A stretch of 64,000 nucleotides of DNA from WHTI01 sp963756365. GTDB taxonomy: Bacteria > Actinomycetota > CADDZG01 > WHSQ01. The position numbers were made by a program, and so were the translations under genes. This document shows positions 26,694 to 35,975 of this stretch, one piece after another. The stretch covers positions 992,001 to 1,056,000 of the forward strand of contig CAVWNF010000003.1 in the NCBI GenBank assembly GCA_963756365.1, written 5' to 3'. Position 1 is the stretch's first letter; every line of letters starts with the position of its first letter. Below the pieces are notes generated by a model. The model made no database searches. It saw nothing but the letters and a program-made list of their open reading frames with translations, and had not been told where the DNA came from.

Positions 26694-29402
26694 ATGACCG
26701 CCACGAAGAGAGCTCAACCCAAACTGTTGTTGCTCGACGGATATTCGTTGGCGTTCCGAGCGTTCTACGCCCTGCCGGAGGACCTTCAGACGTCGGACGG
26801 AACCCACACCAACGCGGTGTACGGCTTCACGTCGATGCTCATCAAACTCCTTCAGGAGCAGAAGCCGGACTACATAGCGTGTTGCCTTGACGCTGGAGCC
26901 CCCCTTCAACGGACCGAGGAGTTCTCGGACTACAAGGCGAATCGCACCCAGGCCCCCGAGACGTTCTCGCCCCAGATCCCGTTGATCCGTGAGGTCCTGA
27001 AGGTGCTGGGCATCCAGATGTTCGAGGAACCTGGCCACGAGGCGGACGACATCGTCGCCCACATCGCCCGCCTCGCTGCGGAGCGTGATCTAGAAGTGCG
27101 GATCGTTACGGGCGATCGAGACTTCTTCCAGCTCGTTGGTGGCCGCATCAAGGTGCTGTACAACCGGCGAGGGATAACCGACATCGTCGAGATGGACCCG
27201 GCTGCCGTGGAAGAGAAGTACGGCGTTCCGCCATCGAAATACGTCGATCTGAAGGCTCTCGAGGGCGATAACTCGGACAACCTTCCGGGCGTTCCGGGCG
27301 TCGGCACCAAGACCGCCGCGAAACTCATCCAGAAGTACGGGAGTTCCGAAGAGGTCGTTGCCCACGCCGCGGAGCAGACCCCGAAACTGTCTCAGAACCT
27401 CGCGGCACATGCCGCACAGGTCGCTATCAACAAGAAGCTCTCGACGCTCGGTGACGTTGCACTCGATGGCATCGAGGTCGAAGAGCTCAAGATGGGGGCC
27501 TGGGATCTGGACCAGGTACGCGAGCTGTTCACATCTCTCGAGTTCCGCACCCTTCTTGAGCGCTTGCTCTCGGATCTCCCCGAAGCAGCTGAGGGTGAAG
27601 GTGAGCCCATCGAGTTGGACCTAACCACGGTGGCGACGGTCGCCGACCTCGAGGCCGTGTGCGCCGAGATCGAGGCCGAGGGAAGTTTCTCGATAGACGT
27701 CGTTCCGACCGGGCCCCGCGGGACCCCCCGCTCCGTATCGTTCGCCTGGGGTCAAGACGGCAGAGCCGCTGCTATCACGATCGGGCCCGACGGGTTGTCT
27801 CCGGAAGGATTCGTCGGTGCCGTCTCCAAGCTCATCGAGAACGAGGCGGTCGGCAAGGTCGCCCACGGCGCGCGCTCTGCGATCCTGGCATTCGACGCGG
27901 TGGGACTGTCTCTAGGCGGTGTGACGCTAGATACGGGGGTTGCTTCTTACTTACTCGACCCCGGGGCGACGGGCTATGCACTCGAGGAGGTCGCGCGCAA
28001 GTACACCGGCCGCGAACTGAAGGCCGTGGATGGACTCGACCGCGGTGACGAGGCCCAGGGGATGCTGGATCTAACCGGCGCCAGCGGCGAGGCGATCGCC
28101 GCCGAGGACGCCGGTCTTCGTGCGCGCGTGATCCTCGAGATCGGCGCCGTTGTGGGCCCGGAACTCGAGCGCCTAGGGATGGCCGACCTCTATCGGAGCA
28201 TCGAGCATCCACTGATCGATGTGCTCGCCCACATGGAGGAACGTGGGATAAGGGTCGACCTTGACTACCTCAAGGGGATGGCGACCAAACTCGACAAGCG
28301 TGTCGCCGAACTCGAAGCGGAGTGCTACGAGCACGCGGGAGAGACCCTCAACCTCGGATCGCCCCAGCAGTTGCGCGTGCTGCTCTACGACAAGCTTGGC
28401 CTGAAAACCACTCGTCGTACGAAGACCGGACTGTCTACGGATGCCAGGGCGCTTCAAACGCTCGTCGATCAACATCCGTTCGTGCAGGCTCTGCTCGACT
28501 ACCGAGAACTCGCCAAACTGAAGAACACGTACGTCGACGCGCTCCCGCCTCTCGTCGATCCTGGTGACGGTCGGATCCACACGACGTTCGATCAGACGGT
28601 GGCCGCAACGGGCCGACTGTCATCGACCAACCCGAACCTGATGAACATCCCGGTGAGAACGGATCTCGGGAAGCAGATCAGACGTGCCTTCATCGCTGCT
28701 GATGGTGGCGTGTTGCTCTCGGTGGACTACTCGCAGATCGAGCTGAGGGTCATGGCTCACCTGTCAGAGGATCCGATCCTCGTCGAGGTGTTCACTACGG
28801 ACGAGGACGTGCATTCAGCGACCGCGGCCCAGATCTACGACCTTGCCCTCGACGAACTCGAGTCCAAGCATCGCTCCGTCGCCAAGATGGTGAACTACGG
28901 ACTCGCCTACGGGATGGGAGCCTCTGGATTAGCCGATCGGCTCAACGTCCCGGTTGCTGAGGCGCAGGAGATCATGGACGTCTACTTCGAGCGCTTCGGA
29001 GGGGTGGCGGAGTTCCTAGAGCAGGTGGTCAAACAGGCCCACACCGACGGTTTCACGACGACGATGTTCGGACGGCGCCGCTACCTTCCTGAGCTGGGTT
29101 CTGGTAACCCTCGGGTCCGAGCGATCGGCGAACGGCAGGCCCTCAACGCTCCCATCCAGGGCACCGCCGCCGACATCATGAAGTTGGCGATGATCAACGT
29201 CGAGCGCTCATTGGGCGAGTCCTCGCTCACGACGCGGATGATCCTTACGGTTCACGACGAGCTGGTGTTCGAGGTGCCGACCGAAGAGGTAGATGAGGCG
29301 ACCGCTCTGGTCGAGAGCGAGATGACCTCGGTGTGCGAGATGAAGGTGCCTCTAGGCGTCGATTCCTCGATCGGGCCCGATTGGGCGTCGGCGAAGGGAT
29401 AG
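26694..29402 (+). CDS. polA: DNA polymerase I
   Basis: 902 residues, intact. Residues 10-300 are the 5'-3' exonuclease (LLLDGYSLAFRAFYA, HEADDIVAHIARLA, GDNSDNLPGVPGVGTKTA). Residues about 310-490 resemble the 3'-5' exonuclease, but proofreading residues are lost: the first DxE motif reads SIDVVPT, with Val337 for Glu, and the second motif lacks its Asp. The polymerase domain has motif A VDYSQIELRVMAHLS, motif B RSVAKMVNYGLAYGMGASG and motif C LTVHDELVFEVP. Residue 735 is Tyr where E. coli has Phe762, as in mycobacterial Pol I, which predicts acceptance of dideoxynucleotides. Fills repair and replication gaps. Confidence 0.97.
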   Translation: MTATKRAQPKLLLLDGYSLAFRAFYALPEDLQTSDGTHTNAVYGFTSMLIKLLQEQKPDYIACCLDAGAPLQRTEEFSDYKANRTQAPETFSPQIPLIREVLKVLGIQMFEEPGHEADDIVAHIARLAAERDLEVRIVTGDRDFFQLVGGRIKVLYNRRGITDIVEMDPAAVEEKYGVPPSKYVDLKALEGDNSDNLPGVPGVGTKTAAKLIQKYGSSEEVVAHAAEQTPKLSQNLAAHAAQVAINKKLSTLGDVALDGIEVEELKMGAWDLDQVRELFTSLEFRTLLERLLSDLPEAAEGEGEPIELDLTTVATVADLEAVCAEIEAEGSFSIDVVPTGPRGTPRSVSFAWGQDGRAAAITIGPDGLSPEGFVGAVSKLIENEAVGKVAHGARSAILAFDAVGLSLGGVTLDTGVASYLLDPGATGYALEEVARKYTGRELKAVDGLDRGDEAQGMLDLTGASGEAIAAEDAGLRARVILEIGAVVGPELERLGMADLYRSIEHPLIDVLAHMEERGIRVDLDYLKGMATKLDKRVAELEAECYEHAGETLNLGSPQQLRVLLYDKLGLKTTRRTKTGLSTDARALQTLVDQHPFVQALLDYRELAKLKNTYVDALPPLVDPGDGRIHTTFDQTVAATGRLSSTNPNLMNIPVRTDLGKQIRRAFIAADGGVLLSVDYSQIELRVMAHLSEDPILVEVFTTDEDVHSATAAQIYDLALDELESKHRSVAKMVNYGLAYGMGASGLADRLNVPVAEAQEIMDVYFERFGGVAEFLEQVVKQAHTDGFTTTMFGRRRYLPELGSGNPRVRAIGERQALNAPIQGTAADIMKLAMINVERSLGESSLTTRMILTVHDELVFEVPTEEVDEATALVESEMTSVCEMKVPLGVDSSIGPDWASAKG

Positions 29403-29413
29403 TTCGGCCCGTG

Positions 29414-29443
29414 TTGAGGGGGATGTGGGCTTACCCCTATACT
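29414..29443 (+). promoter_or_regulatory. Promoter for rpsA
   Basis: TTGAGG (29414-29419), an 18-base spacer, then TATACT (29438-29443). The start codon is 53 bases downstream, so unlike many genes here rpsA has a leader. Confidence 0.65.
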
Positions 29444-29450
29444 TCTTCGG

Positions 29451-29485
29451 CCTCCCCTACGGGAGGTAATCCCTGTAAGGAGGAA
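29451..29485 (+). promoter_or_regulatory. rpsA leader hairpin facing the ribosome binding site
   Basis: CCTCCC (29451-29456), loop CTAC, GGGAGG (29461-29466) form a perfect hairpin. The CCTCC arm is also complementary to the AAGGAGGAA ribosome binding site just downstream, so two exclusive structures are possible: hairpin with free site, or a blocked site. Confidence 0.45.
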
Positions 29486-29495
29486 TCCCTTCCAT

Positions 29496-31124
29496 ATGAG
29501 TGACCAGCAAGACCGCGCTGCACAAGCGTCGGACACAGAGCAGACGATCCCCGACGGACACGGCGGGACGATCACACGCACCGCACCCTCCACCTCCGGT
29601 GACTCCTTCGCCGGTGGCACCATCGTCGAGAATGATGTCGGCGAGACCATGGAAGAGCTCATGGCGGCGATCGATGCCACCATCAAGCCCTTCGACGACG
29701 GCGACCTGATGACGGGAACCGTGGTCAAGATCGAGAAGGACGAGGTCCTCCTCGACATCGGCTACAAGTCCGAGGGAGTCATCCCTCTCCGTGAGCTATC
29801 CATCCGCAACGATGTCGATCCGTCAGACGTCGTCTCCATCGGCGACGAGATCGAAGCACTCGTCCTCCAGAAGGAAGACGCGGACGGGCGACTGATCCTG
29901 TCAAAGAAGCGGGCCCAGTACGAACGTGCCTGGGGTCGTATCGAAGAGATCAAAGAGGCCGACGACACGGTCACGGGTCCCGTGATCGAGGTTGTGAAGG
30001 GCGGACTGATCTTGGACATCGGCCTCCGCGGGTTCCTTCCGGCATCGCTGGTCGAGATGCGACGCGTCCGAGACCTTCAGCCGTACGTCGGCAAGGAACT
30101 CGAGTGTCGCATCATCGAACTCGACAAGAACCGCAACAACGTTGTGCTATCCCGCCGCAAGTTCCTAGAAGAATCCCAGGCCGAGCAGCGCCAGGAGTTC
30201 CTCACCTCACTCGAGAAGGGCGAGGTCAGGATCGGGACCGTTTCTTCCATCGTCAACTTCGGGGCGTTCGTAGACCTCGGGGGCGTCGATGGTTTGGTTC
30301 ACGTTTCCGAGCTGTCGTGGAAGCACGTGGATCATCCGTCCGAGGTCGTCGAGGTCGGGCAAGAGGTCAACGTCGAGGTCCTCGAGGTCGATCTCGAGCG
30401 CGAGCGCGTGTCGCTCTCACTCAAGGCCACCCAAGAGGATCCGTGGCGTCAGTTCGCTCGTAGTCACGAGGTCGGTGACGTCATCGAGGGCCGTGTCACG
30501 AAACTGGTTCCCTTCGGTGCTTTCGTTGAGGTTGACGATGCGATCGAAGGTCTCGTTCACATCTCGGAACTTGCCGAGCACCATGTCGAGAAGGCCGAAG
30601 ACGAAGTCTCCGTTCACGACCGTGTCCCTATCAAGATCATCGACATCGACCTCGACCGCAGACGGATCAGTCTGTCGCGCAAGCAGGCGATGAGGGATTC
30701 CGGAGAAACGGCAGCGGCTGACATCTCCGAAGAGGGAGCCGCTGCACCCGAGGATCTCGCTGTCGAGGCAGAGGCTGCGCCTGAGTTGTCGGTCGAAGAC
30801 GAGATGACGGTCGAGGAACCTAGCGAGACCGTCGATGCCGAGGTTGCGTCACCGCCCGAGGAGAAGGAAGAGGCCGAGGTCGTTAGTGAGATGGACCCCG
30901 ACCACTCTCCCGAGGAGGGCGAGCACCTCACCGCGTCTGATGACGGGGACGATCTCGACACCGCGATCGCTCGCGAGGAACCTGAGAAGGACAACGAACC
31001 GGGTACGGCGGTTGCCGAGGTGGTCGAGGACGAGACGTCCGCCGAAGCCGCTGAGGGTGATGTCGATGAAGACTCGCTTGAGTCGATCGTCAAAGACCTG
31101 AAGCGCGAACGCGGCCAGGACTAG
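29496..31124 (+). CDS. rpsA: 30S ribosomal protein S1
   Basis: Binds mRNA and delivers it to the 30S subunit. 542 residues, intact, with AAGGAGGAA upstream of the ATG. A 60-residue Ser/Thr-rich N-terminal tail precedes four S1 OB-fold domains at about 69-140, 157-221, 237-308 and 325-395; the third and fourth show the RNA-binding NFGAFVDLGGVDGLVHVSEL and PFGAFVEVDDAIEGLVHISE patterns. The last 145 residues are extremely acidic (many Glu and Asp) and end in a short basic stretch, LKRERGQD. Actinobacterial S1 has four domains instead of the six of E. coli; the acidic tail is longer than I expect. Confidence 0.95.
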   Translation: MSDQQDRAAQASDTEQTIPDGHGGTITRTAPSTSGDSFAGGTIVENDVGETMEELMAAIDATIKPFDDGDLMTGTVVKIEKDEVLLDIGYKSEGVIPLRELSIRNDVDPSDVVSIGDEIEALVLQKEDADGRLILSKKRAQYERAWGRIEEIKEADDTVTGPVIEVVKGGLILDIGLRGFLPASLVEMRRVRDLQPYVGKELECRIIELDKNRNNVVLSRRKFLEESQAEQRQEFLTSLEKGEVRIGTVSSIVNFGAFVDLGGVDGLVHVSELSWKHVDHPSEVVEVGQEVNVEVLEVDLERERVSLSLKATQEDPWRQFARSHEVGDVIEGRVTKLVPFGAFVEVDDAIEGLVHISELAEHHVEKAEDEVSVHDRVPIKIIDIDLDRRRISLSRKQAMRDSGETAAADISEEGAAAPEDLAVEAEAAPELSVEDEMTVEEPSETVDAEVASPPEEKEEAEVVSEMDPDHSPEEGEHLTASDDGDDLDTAIAREEPEKDNEPGTAVAEVVEDETSAEAAEGDVDEDSLESIVKDLKRERGQD

Positions 31125-31142
31125 GCACACCACCACATCCTG

Positions 31143-31748
31143 ATGCTCTCGGTTGGACTTACCGGAGGTATCGGGTCAGGGAAATCAACGTTCGGCGAGT
31201 ACCTTCGCCGCCTCGGCGCCGAGATCATCGATGCGGACGGGATCGGACGTGCCGCGCTTGCCCCAGGGGAGCCAGCATGGAAGGGCGTCGTCGACCAGTT
31301 CGGCGACGAGATCCTCGAACCCGGAACCATGGAGATCTCCAGGGGGCACCTCGCGGACATCGTGTTCAACGATCCCGCCAAGCTTGCTGCCTTGAACGCC
31401 ATCACCCATCCGAGGATCGTCGAGCGGATCGCTGAGACCTACGAGATGCTGTCGGACACCAACGAGATCGTGATCCTCGACGCCGCGCTTCTGGTCGGGA
31501 CGGGATTCGAGCAGCTCGTCGAGCTGATCATCGTCGTCGATGCCCCGGAGGATCTGAGGCGGAAGCGACTCCACGACGAGCGCGGGTTGTCGTACGTCGA
31601 CATAGACGCCCGGATGAAGTCGCAACCGCCGCCGGGGGTGCTGCTGGCGAAAGCCGACATCGTCGTGGACAACAGCGGGGACGAGCCTCATCTTGAGGCC
31701 GAAGCAGAGCGCGTCTGGGAGGAGCTCGTCGCAAGGCGGGACGCGTGA
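31143..31748 (+). CDS. coaE: Dephospho-CoA kinase
   Basis: Last step of coenzyme A synthesis: phosphorylates the 3' hydroxyl of dephospho-CoA. 201 residues, intact, the standalone form (mycobacteria have a C-terminal extension that is absent here). P-loop LTGGIGSGKSTFGEYL, IIDADGIGRAALAP with the substrate-binding Asp, NAITHPRIVERIA, the CoA-domain core VILDAALLVGTGFEQLVELI, and a lid segment RKRLHDERGLSYVDIDARM. Follows rpsA by 18 bases, as in mycobacteria, and its TGA overlaps the GTG of the HAD gene. Confidence 0.95.
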   Translation: MLSVGLTGGIGSGKSTFGEYLRRLGAEIIDADGIGRAALAPGEPAWKGVVDQFGDEILEPGTMEISRGHLADIVFNDPAKLAALNAITHPRIVERIAETYEMLSDTNEIVILDAALLVGTGFEQLVELIIVVDAPEDLRRKRLHDERGLSYVDIDARMKSQPPPGVLLAKADIVVDNSGDEPHLEAEAERVWEELVARRDA

Positions 31749-32446
31749 TCGAGATCGTGTTCTTCGATGCAGGGGACACCCTGCTCAGGCCCCATCCATC
31801 CTTCGAAGAGCTCTTCTCACGAGCAGTTCAGGAGTGGGGTCACGAGGTCTCTCCCGAGAAGGTCGGGGAGGTCAGAGCGCGGCTCGCTCCCCATCTGGTC
31901 GATATCGCCGAAGAGACCGGGGTCCAGAACCCCTCACTCTCGGCAGAGGACAGCCGCACATTCTGGAGTTATCTCTACCGGCGGTTCCTCGAGGAGCTGT
32001 CGATCGACGACGCTGCACTGGTCGCTCGCCTCTTCGAGGTGTTCTCGAGCTCCGCGTCGTACCGGCTCTACGACGACGTGACCCCCGCGCTGGTGGGCGT
32101 GAAGGGTGCTGGATTGCGACTCGGGCTCATCTCGAACTTCGAGAGCTGGCTCGAAGACATGCTTATCGAGATGGAGCTCGGCGGAGTGTTCGATCCGTCG
32201 ATCATCTCGGGCAACGAAGGGATCGAGAAGCCCGATCCCGAGCTGTATCGGATCGCCATCGACCGTGCCGGGGTACAGGCCGCCCGCGCTGTCCATGTCG
32301 GGGATTCGCCCGCGATGGACATCGCTCCGGCGATGGAAGTCGGGATGCACGCGGTACTTCTCGATAGAACCGGTCGATATCCGGACGCACCCGGACATCG
32401 GATCACCAGCCTCGACCAACTGGGCACCCTCATCGCAAGCCTCTAG
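31745..32446 (+). CDS. HAD-superfamily hydrolase
   Basis: 233 residues, GTG start overlapping coaE. Motif I FFDAGDTLL (nucleophile Asp and general-acid Asp positions, the latter here DAGDT), a helical cap of about 100 residues, motif II LISNFES, motif III Lys in GIEKPDPELYRIAI and motif IV HVGDSPAMDIAPAMEVGM. This matches HAD hydrolases of subfamily IA, which dephosphorylate small metabolites. Substrate not predictable. Co-transcription with coaE suggests a housekeeping role. Confidence 0.88.
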   Translation: MIEIVFFDAGDTLLRPHPSFEELFSRAVQEWGHEVSPEKVGEVRARLAPHLVDIAEETGVQNPSLSAEDSRTFWSYLYRRFLEELSIDDAALVARLFEVFSSSASYRLYDDVTPALVGVKGAGLRLGLISNFESWLEDMLIEMELGGVFDPSIISGNEGIEKPDPELYRIAIDRAGVQAARAVHVGDSPAMDIAPAMEVGMHAVLLDRTGRYPDAPGHRITSLDQLGTLIASL

Positions 32447-32505
32447 CCGGAGTCGCCCGTAAGCTCACCGCGATCAGGTTGCTCTCAGGAATCTGGAGGA
32501 TCGCA

Positions 32506-33920
32506 TTGTCGGATGATCTGGCGTTCGCATCTGCACTCGAGCTGGCCGAGAAGGTCCGTTCCAAAGAGGTGAGCCCCACCGAGCTCACGGAACTGTTCCT
32601 TGATCGGATCGAGCGTCTGAACCCCGAGCTCAACGCGTACGTCGTTGTGATGGCAGACGAGGCCAGGAAGACCGCGGCCGAGCGCACGCAACAGGTTGTG
32701 GAGGGAGGCGACCTTCCTCCCTTCCACGGGGTGCCGATACCGATCAAGGATCTCCATGAAGTCGCTGGACACCCGACCACCTACTCGTCGCGCTCGTTCT
32801 CCGAGCATGTGTCCGACTACGACGCGGCGGCCGTCGCTAGGTTGAAGAAGGCTGGGATGGTGCTACTCGGTAAGACCAATGTCCCCGAGTTCGGAACCAT
32901 CCCGATGACGGAATCGGATCTGAATGGAATCTGCCGGAACCCATGGGACACGACGCGTACCCCCGGTGGTTCGAGTGGGGGAGCGGCGGCTGCTGTTGCC
33001 GCCGGGTTGGCTCCTGCCGCCCATGGTTCGGATGGGGGCGGATCGATCCGCATCCCCTCGTCCTGCTGCGGGCTGTTCGGGCTCAAGCCGGCGCGCGGAC
33101 GTATCTCACAATCGCCGAACCACGGAGAGATGTGGGCAGGGTTCTCGACTCAAGGGGTCTTGACGCGGACGGTCGCAGACTCGGCCGCGTTGCTCGACGT
33201 GCTCGCTGGCTACGAGCCCGGTGACCCGTACTGGGCGCAGCTTCCGACGGAACCGTTCCAGACCGCGGCCCACAGGGATCCACCTCCTCTCCGGATCGCT
33301 TTCACTACGAGTTCGCCGACCAGCGCAGAGGTCGAGTCCGATTGCCTGGATGCATTAGCGGGTGCAACCGGGCTGCTGGCGGACCTCGGCCATCAGGTGA
33401 CCGAGGTGTCTCCAGACTGGGACAACCCCGATCTCGTGCAGATGTTCATCCACGTGGTGCAGACTTCGACCGCCTATCACCCGGGGACGGATGTCTCGAA
33501 GCTCGAGCCGCTGAACCGGATGTTGGCCGAGGCCTCTATGCAGACCTCGGCACACGATTACGTCACCTCTCTTGAGGGTCTAAAGCGTGTCGCTCGAGAG
33601 GTCAGCGCGCGCTGTGGGAGGACTTCGACGTCCTGGTGACGCCCACCCTGCCGATGGCTCCACCTCCCGTCGGCTTCATCCGAGATCACGAGGACCCCTT
33701 CATGCAACTTGCGTTCGCTGGCTCGGTCGTTTCGTTCATGGCGGGAGCGAACATCACCGGGCAACCGGCGGCGTCGGTCCCGTTGCACTGGGCCGAGTCG
33801 GGTCTGCCCATCGGGGTCCAGGTGATCGGGCCCCCGGCGGGCGAGTCACTCCTCTTCTCCCTGTGCGGTCAGCTCGAACGCGCGAAGCCGTGGAAGGATC
33901 GTCGCCCTCCGGGGTCCTAG
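32506..33920 (+). CDS. Amidase signature family enzyme (one frame break)
   Basis: Hydrolyses an amide bond with a Ser-cisSer-Lys triad. TTG start at 32506 chosen because GGAGGA lies six bases before it. Lys is in GVPIPIKDLHEVAG; the family signature is RTPGGSSGGAAAAVAAGLAP followed by SDGGGSIRIPSSCCGLFGLK. Near 33603 the frame breaks; QRALWEDFDVLVTPTLPMAP resumes in the other frame and reads to the stop at 33920. About 471 residues, the normal length. Sequence resembles fatty amide hydrolase-like and GatA-like amidases, but isolated from gatCB, so a catabolic amidase is more likely. Confidence 0.88.
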
Positions 33921-33964
33921 GGGAGTGTGCCCCGGGTGGGAGCTGGGTTGTCGCAGTCCGTCGC

Positions 33965-33970
33965 TAGACT
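33965..33970 (+). promoter_or_regulatory. -10 element TAGACT for uvrB
   Basis: TAGACT ends seven bases before the GTG at 33978, with no ribosome binding site between, consistent with a leaderless transcript. No LexA box seen. Confidence 0.45.
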
Positions 33971-33977
33971 CAGCGTG

Positions 33978-35975
33978 GTGCCCCCTTTCAAGGTCGTCTC
34001 CGATTTCGAGCCGTCCGGTGATCAGCCCACTGCGATAGAGGGTCTGGTCAACCGCGTCCGGGCGGGAGAGAAGTTCTCGACCCTGCTGGGAGCGACCGGA
34101 ACCGGGAAGACCGCAACGATGGCCTGGACCATCGAGCAGGTTCAGCGACCAACCCTCGTGATGGCCCCTAACAAGTCCTTGGCGGCTCAGCTCGCGAACG
34201 AGTTCCGCGGCTTCTTTCCTAACAATGCGGTCGAGTACTTCGTCTCCTACTACGACTACTACCAGCCGGAGGCGTACGTTCCGTCCTCCGACACGTACAT
34301 CGAGAAGGATTCCTCGGTGAACGACGAGATCGAGCGCCTTCGACACTCGGCCACTTCGGCTCTATCGATGAGGGATGACGTGTTGATCGTCGCCTCGGTG
34401 TCGGCGATCTACGGACTGGGATCTCCCGAGGAGTACGAGAAGCAGATCGTCGGGGTGGCGCGGGGTGGGGTAGCGGACCGCGATTTCATCATCCAGAAAC
34501 TGGTTGATATCCAGTACGAGCGGAACGATGTGAATTTCATCAGGGGCAAGTTCCGGGTGCGCGGGGACACGATCGAGATCTTCCCCGCCTATGAAGAGAA
34601 GGCTGTACGCATCGAGCTGTTCGGAGATGAGGTCGATCGCATCGTTGAACTCGATGTCCTCACCGGCGAGATCACTGCGGAGCTTGACTACGTGCGCATC
34701 TACCCGGCATCGCACTACGTCGCGTCGCAGGAACGGATGGCCAAGGGGATCATCTCGATCGAGGAAGAACTGGGCGAACAACTGAGGAAGTTCGAGAAAG
34801 AGGGCAAGCTCCTCGAGGCGCAGCGGCTCAGGATGCGGACCGAGTACGACCTCGAGATGATGCGCGAGGTCGGGTTCTGCAACGGCATCGAGAACTACGC
34901 TCGCCATATCGAGGGCCGGGCCCCCAACACGCGTCCCTTCACCCTGCTCGATTACTTCCCCGACGACTTCCTGATGGTCCTCGACGAATCGCACGTGGCG
35001 GTTCCGCAACTGAACGGTATGTACGAGGGCGACAAGTCGCGGAAGAGCACCCTCGTAGAGCATGGCTTCCGGCTGCCGTCGGCGATGGACAACCGACCAC
35101 TGAGGTTCGACGAATGGCTGAACGTGGTCGATCAGGTCGTTTTCATGTCCGCCACCCCGGGTCCTTTCGAACGCCAGAACGGGGGCACCCCGGTCGAGCA
35201 ATTGGTGCGTCCTACTGGTTTGATCGACCCCGAGGTCGTCATCAAGCCGACGAAAGGTCAGATCGACGACCTCATCGAGGAGATCAGGAAGCGAACCGAG
35301 GTAGAGGCGCGCGTTCTGGTCACTACCTTGACCAAGAAGATGGCCGAGGACCTCACCGATTACCTGCTCGAGTCGGGGATCAGGGTCCGCTACCTCCACG
35401 CGGACATCGATACCGTGCAACGGATCGAGATCCTCCGGGACCTGCGCCTCGGCGAGTTCGATGTGCTCGTCGGTATCAATCTGCTGCGTGAGGGGCTGGA
35501 CCTGCCGGAGGTGTCCCTCGTCGCGATCCTCGATGCCGACAAGGAGGGCTACCTGCGGTCCCAGACTTCGCTGATCCAGACGATCGGCCGAGCGGCACGG
35601 AACGTCGAAGGCCAGGTGATCATGTATGCGGACGAGGTTACGGAGTCGATGAGGTTCGCTATCAGCGAAACGCAGCGCCGCCGCGTGATCCAGATGGCGT
35701 ACAACGAGGAGCATGGGATCGACCCCCAGTCGATCCGCAAGGCGGTGTCTGACATCCTGATCTACGGGGCCGGTCACAAACGGAGTTCGCCCGTGCCCTC
35801 GAAGTCGAAGGCACGCATGAAGGACATCAAGGGCACCCCGGATGAACTCAAGCGCTTGATGTTGCAGTTGCAGGAAGAGATGCACCAGGCGTCCCAGGAT
35901 CTAGCCTTCGAGTACGCGGCGCGACTGCGGGACGAGATCGCCGAGATCAGACGCGAGCTCAAGGAAGTCGGCTGA
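33978..35975 (+). CDS. uvrB: Excinuclease ABC subunit B
   Basis: Damage-verification helicase of nucleotide excision repair. About 665 residues, intact. GTG start at 33978 gives MPPFKVVSDFEPSGDQPTAI, the usual N-terminus, and fits the -10 position; a longer reading to 33927 is not supported. Walker A LLGATGTGKTATMAW, the beta-hairpin region YYDYYQPEAYVP, Walker B VLDESHV, MSATPGPFE, and helicase motifs V and VI (GINLLREGLDLPEVSLV, QTIGRAARN). The C-terminal UVR domain (LKRLMLQLQEEMHQASQDLA) binds UvrC. Followed by a MATE exporter gene that overlaps its stop. Confidence 0.97.
   Translation: MPPFKVVSDFEPSGDQPTAIEGLVNRVRAGEKFSTLLGATGTGKTATMAWTIEQVQRPTLVMAPNKSLAAQLANEFRGFFPNNAVEYFVSYYDYYQPEAYVPSSDTYIEKDSSVNDEIERLRHSATSALSMRDDVLIVASVSAIYGLGSPEEYEKQIVGVARGGVADRDFIIQKLVDIQYERNDVNFIRGKFRVRGDTIEIFPAYEEKAVRIELFGDEVDRIVELDVLTGEITAELDYVRIYPASHYVASQERMAKGIISIEEELGEQLRKFEKEGKLLEAQRLRMRTEYDLEMMREVGFCNGIENYARHIEGRAPNTRPFTLLDYFPDDFLMVLDESHVAVPQLNGMYEGDKSRKSTLVEHGFRLPSAMDNRPLRFDEWLNVVDQVVFMSATPGPFERQNGGTPVEQLVRPTGLIDPEVVIKPTKGQIDDLIEEIRKRTEVEARVLVTTLTKKMAEDLTDYLLESGIRVRYLHADIDTVQRIEILRDLRLGEFDVLVGINLLREGLDLPEVSLVAILDADKEGYLRSQTSLIQTIGRAARNVEGQVIMYADEVTESMRFAISETQRRRVIQMAYNEEHGIDPQSIRKAVSDILIYGAGHKRSSPVPSKSKARMKDIKGTPDELKRLMLQLQEEMHQASQDLAFEYAARLRDEIAEIRRELKEVG

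Noticed and set aside
34362..35885. 507-codon open frame antisense to uvrB
   Set aside because: It mirrors a strongly conserved gene, has low-complexity His/Leu/Asp-rich translation and no family pattern; typical high-GC antisense shadow.
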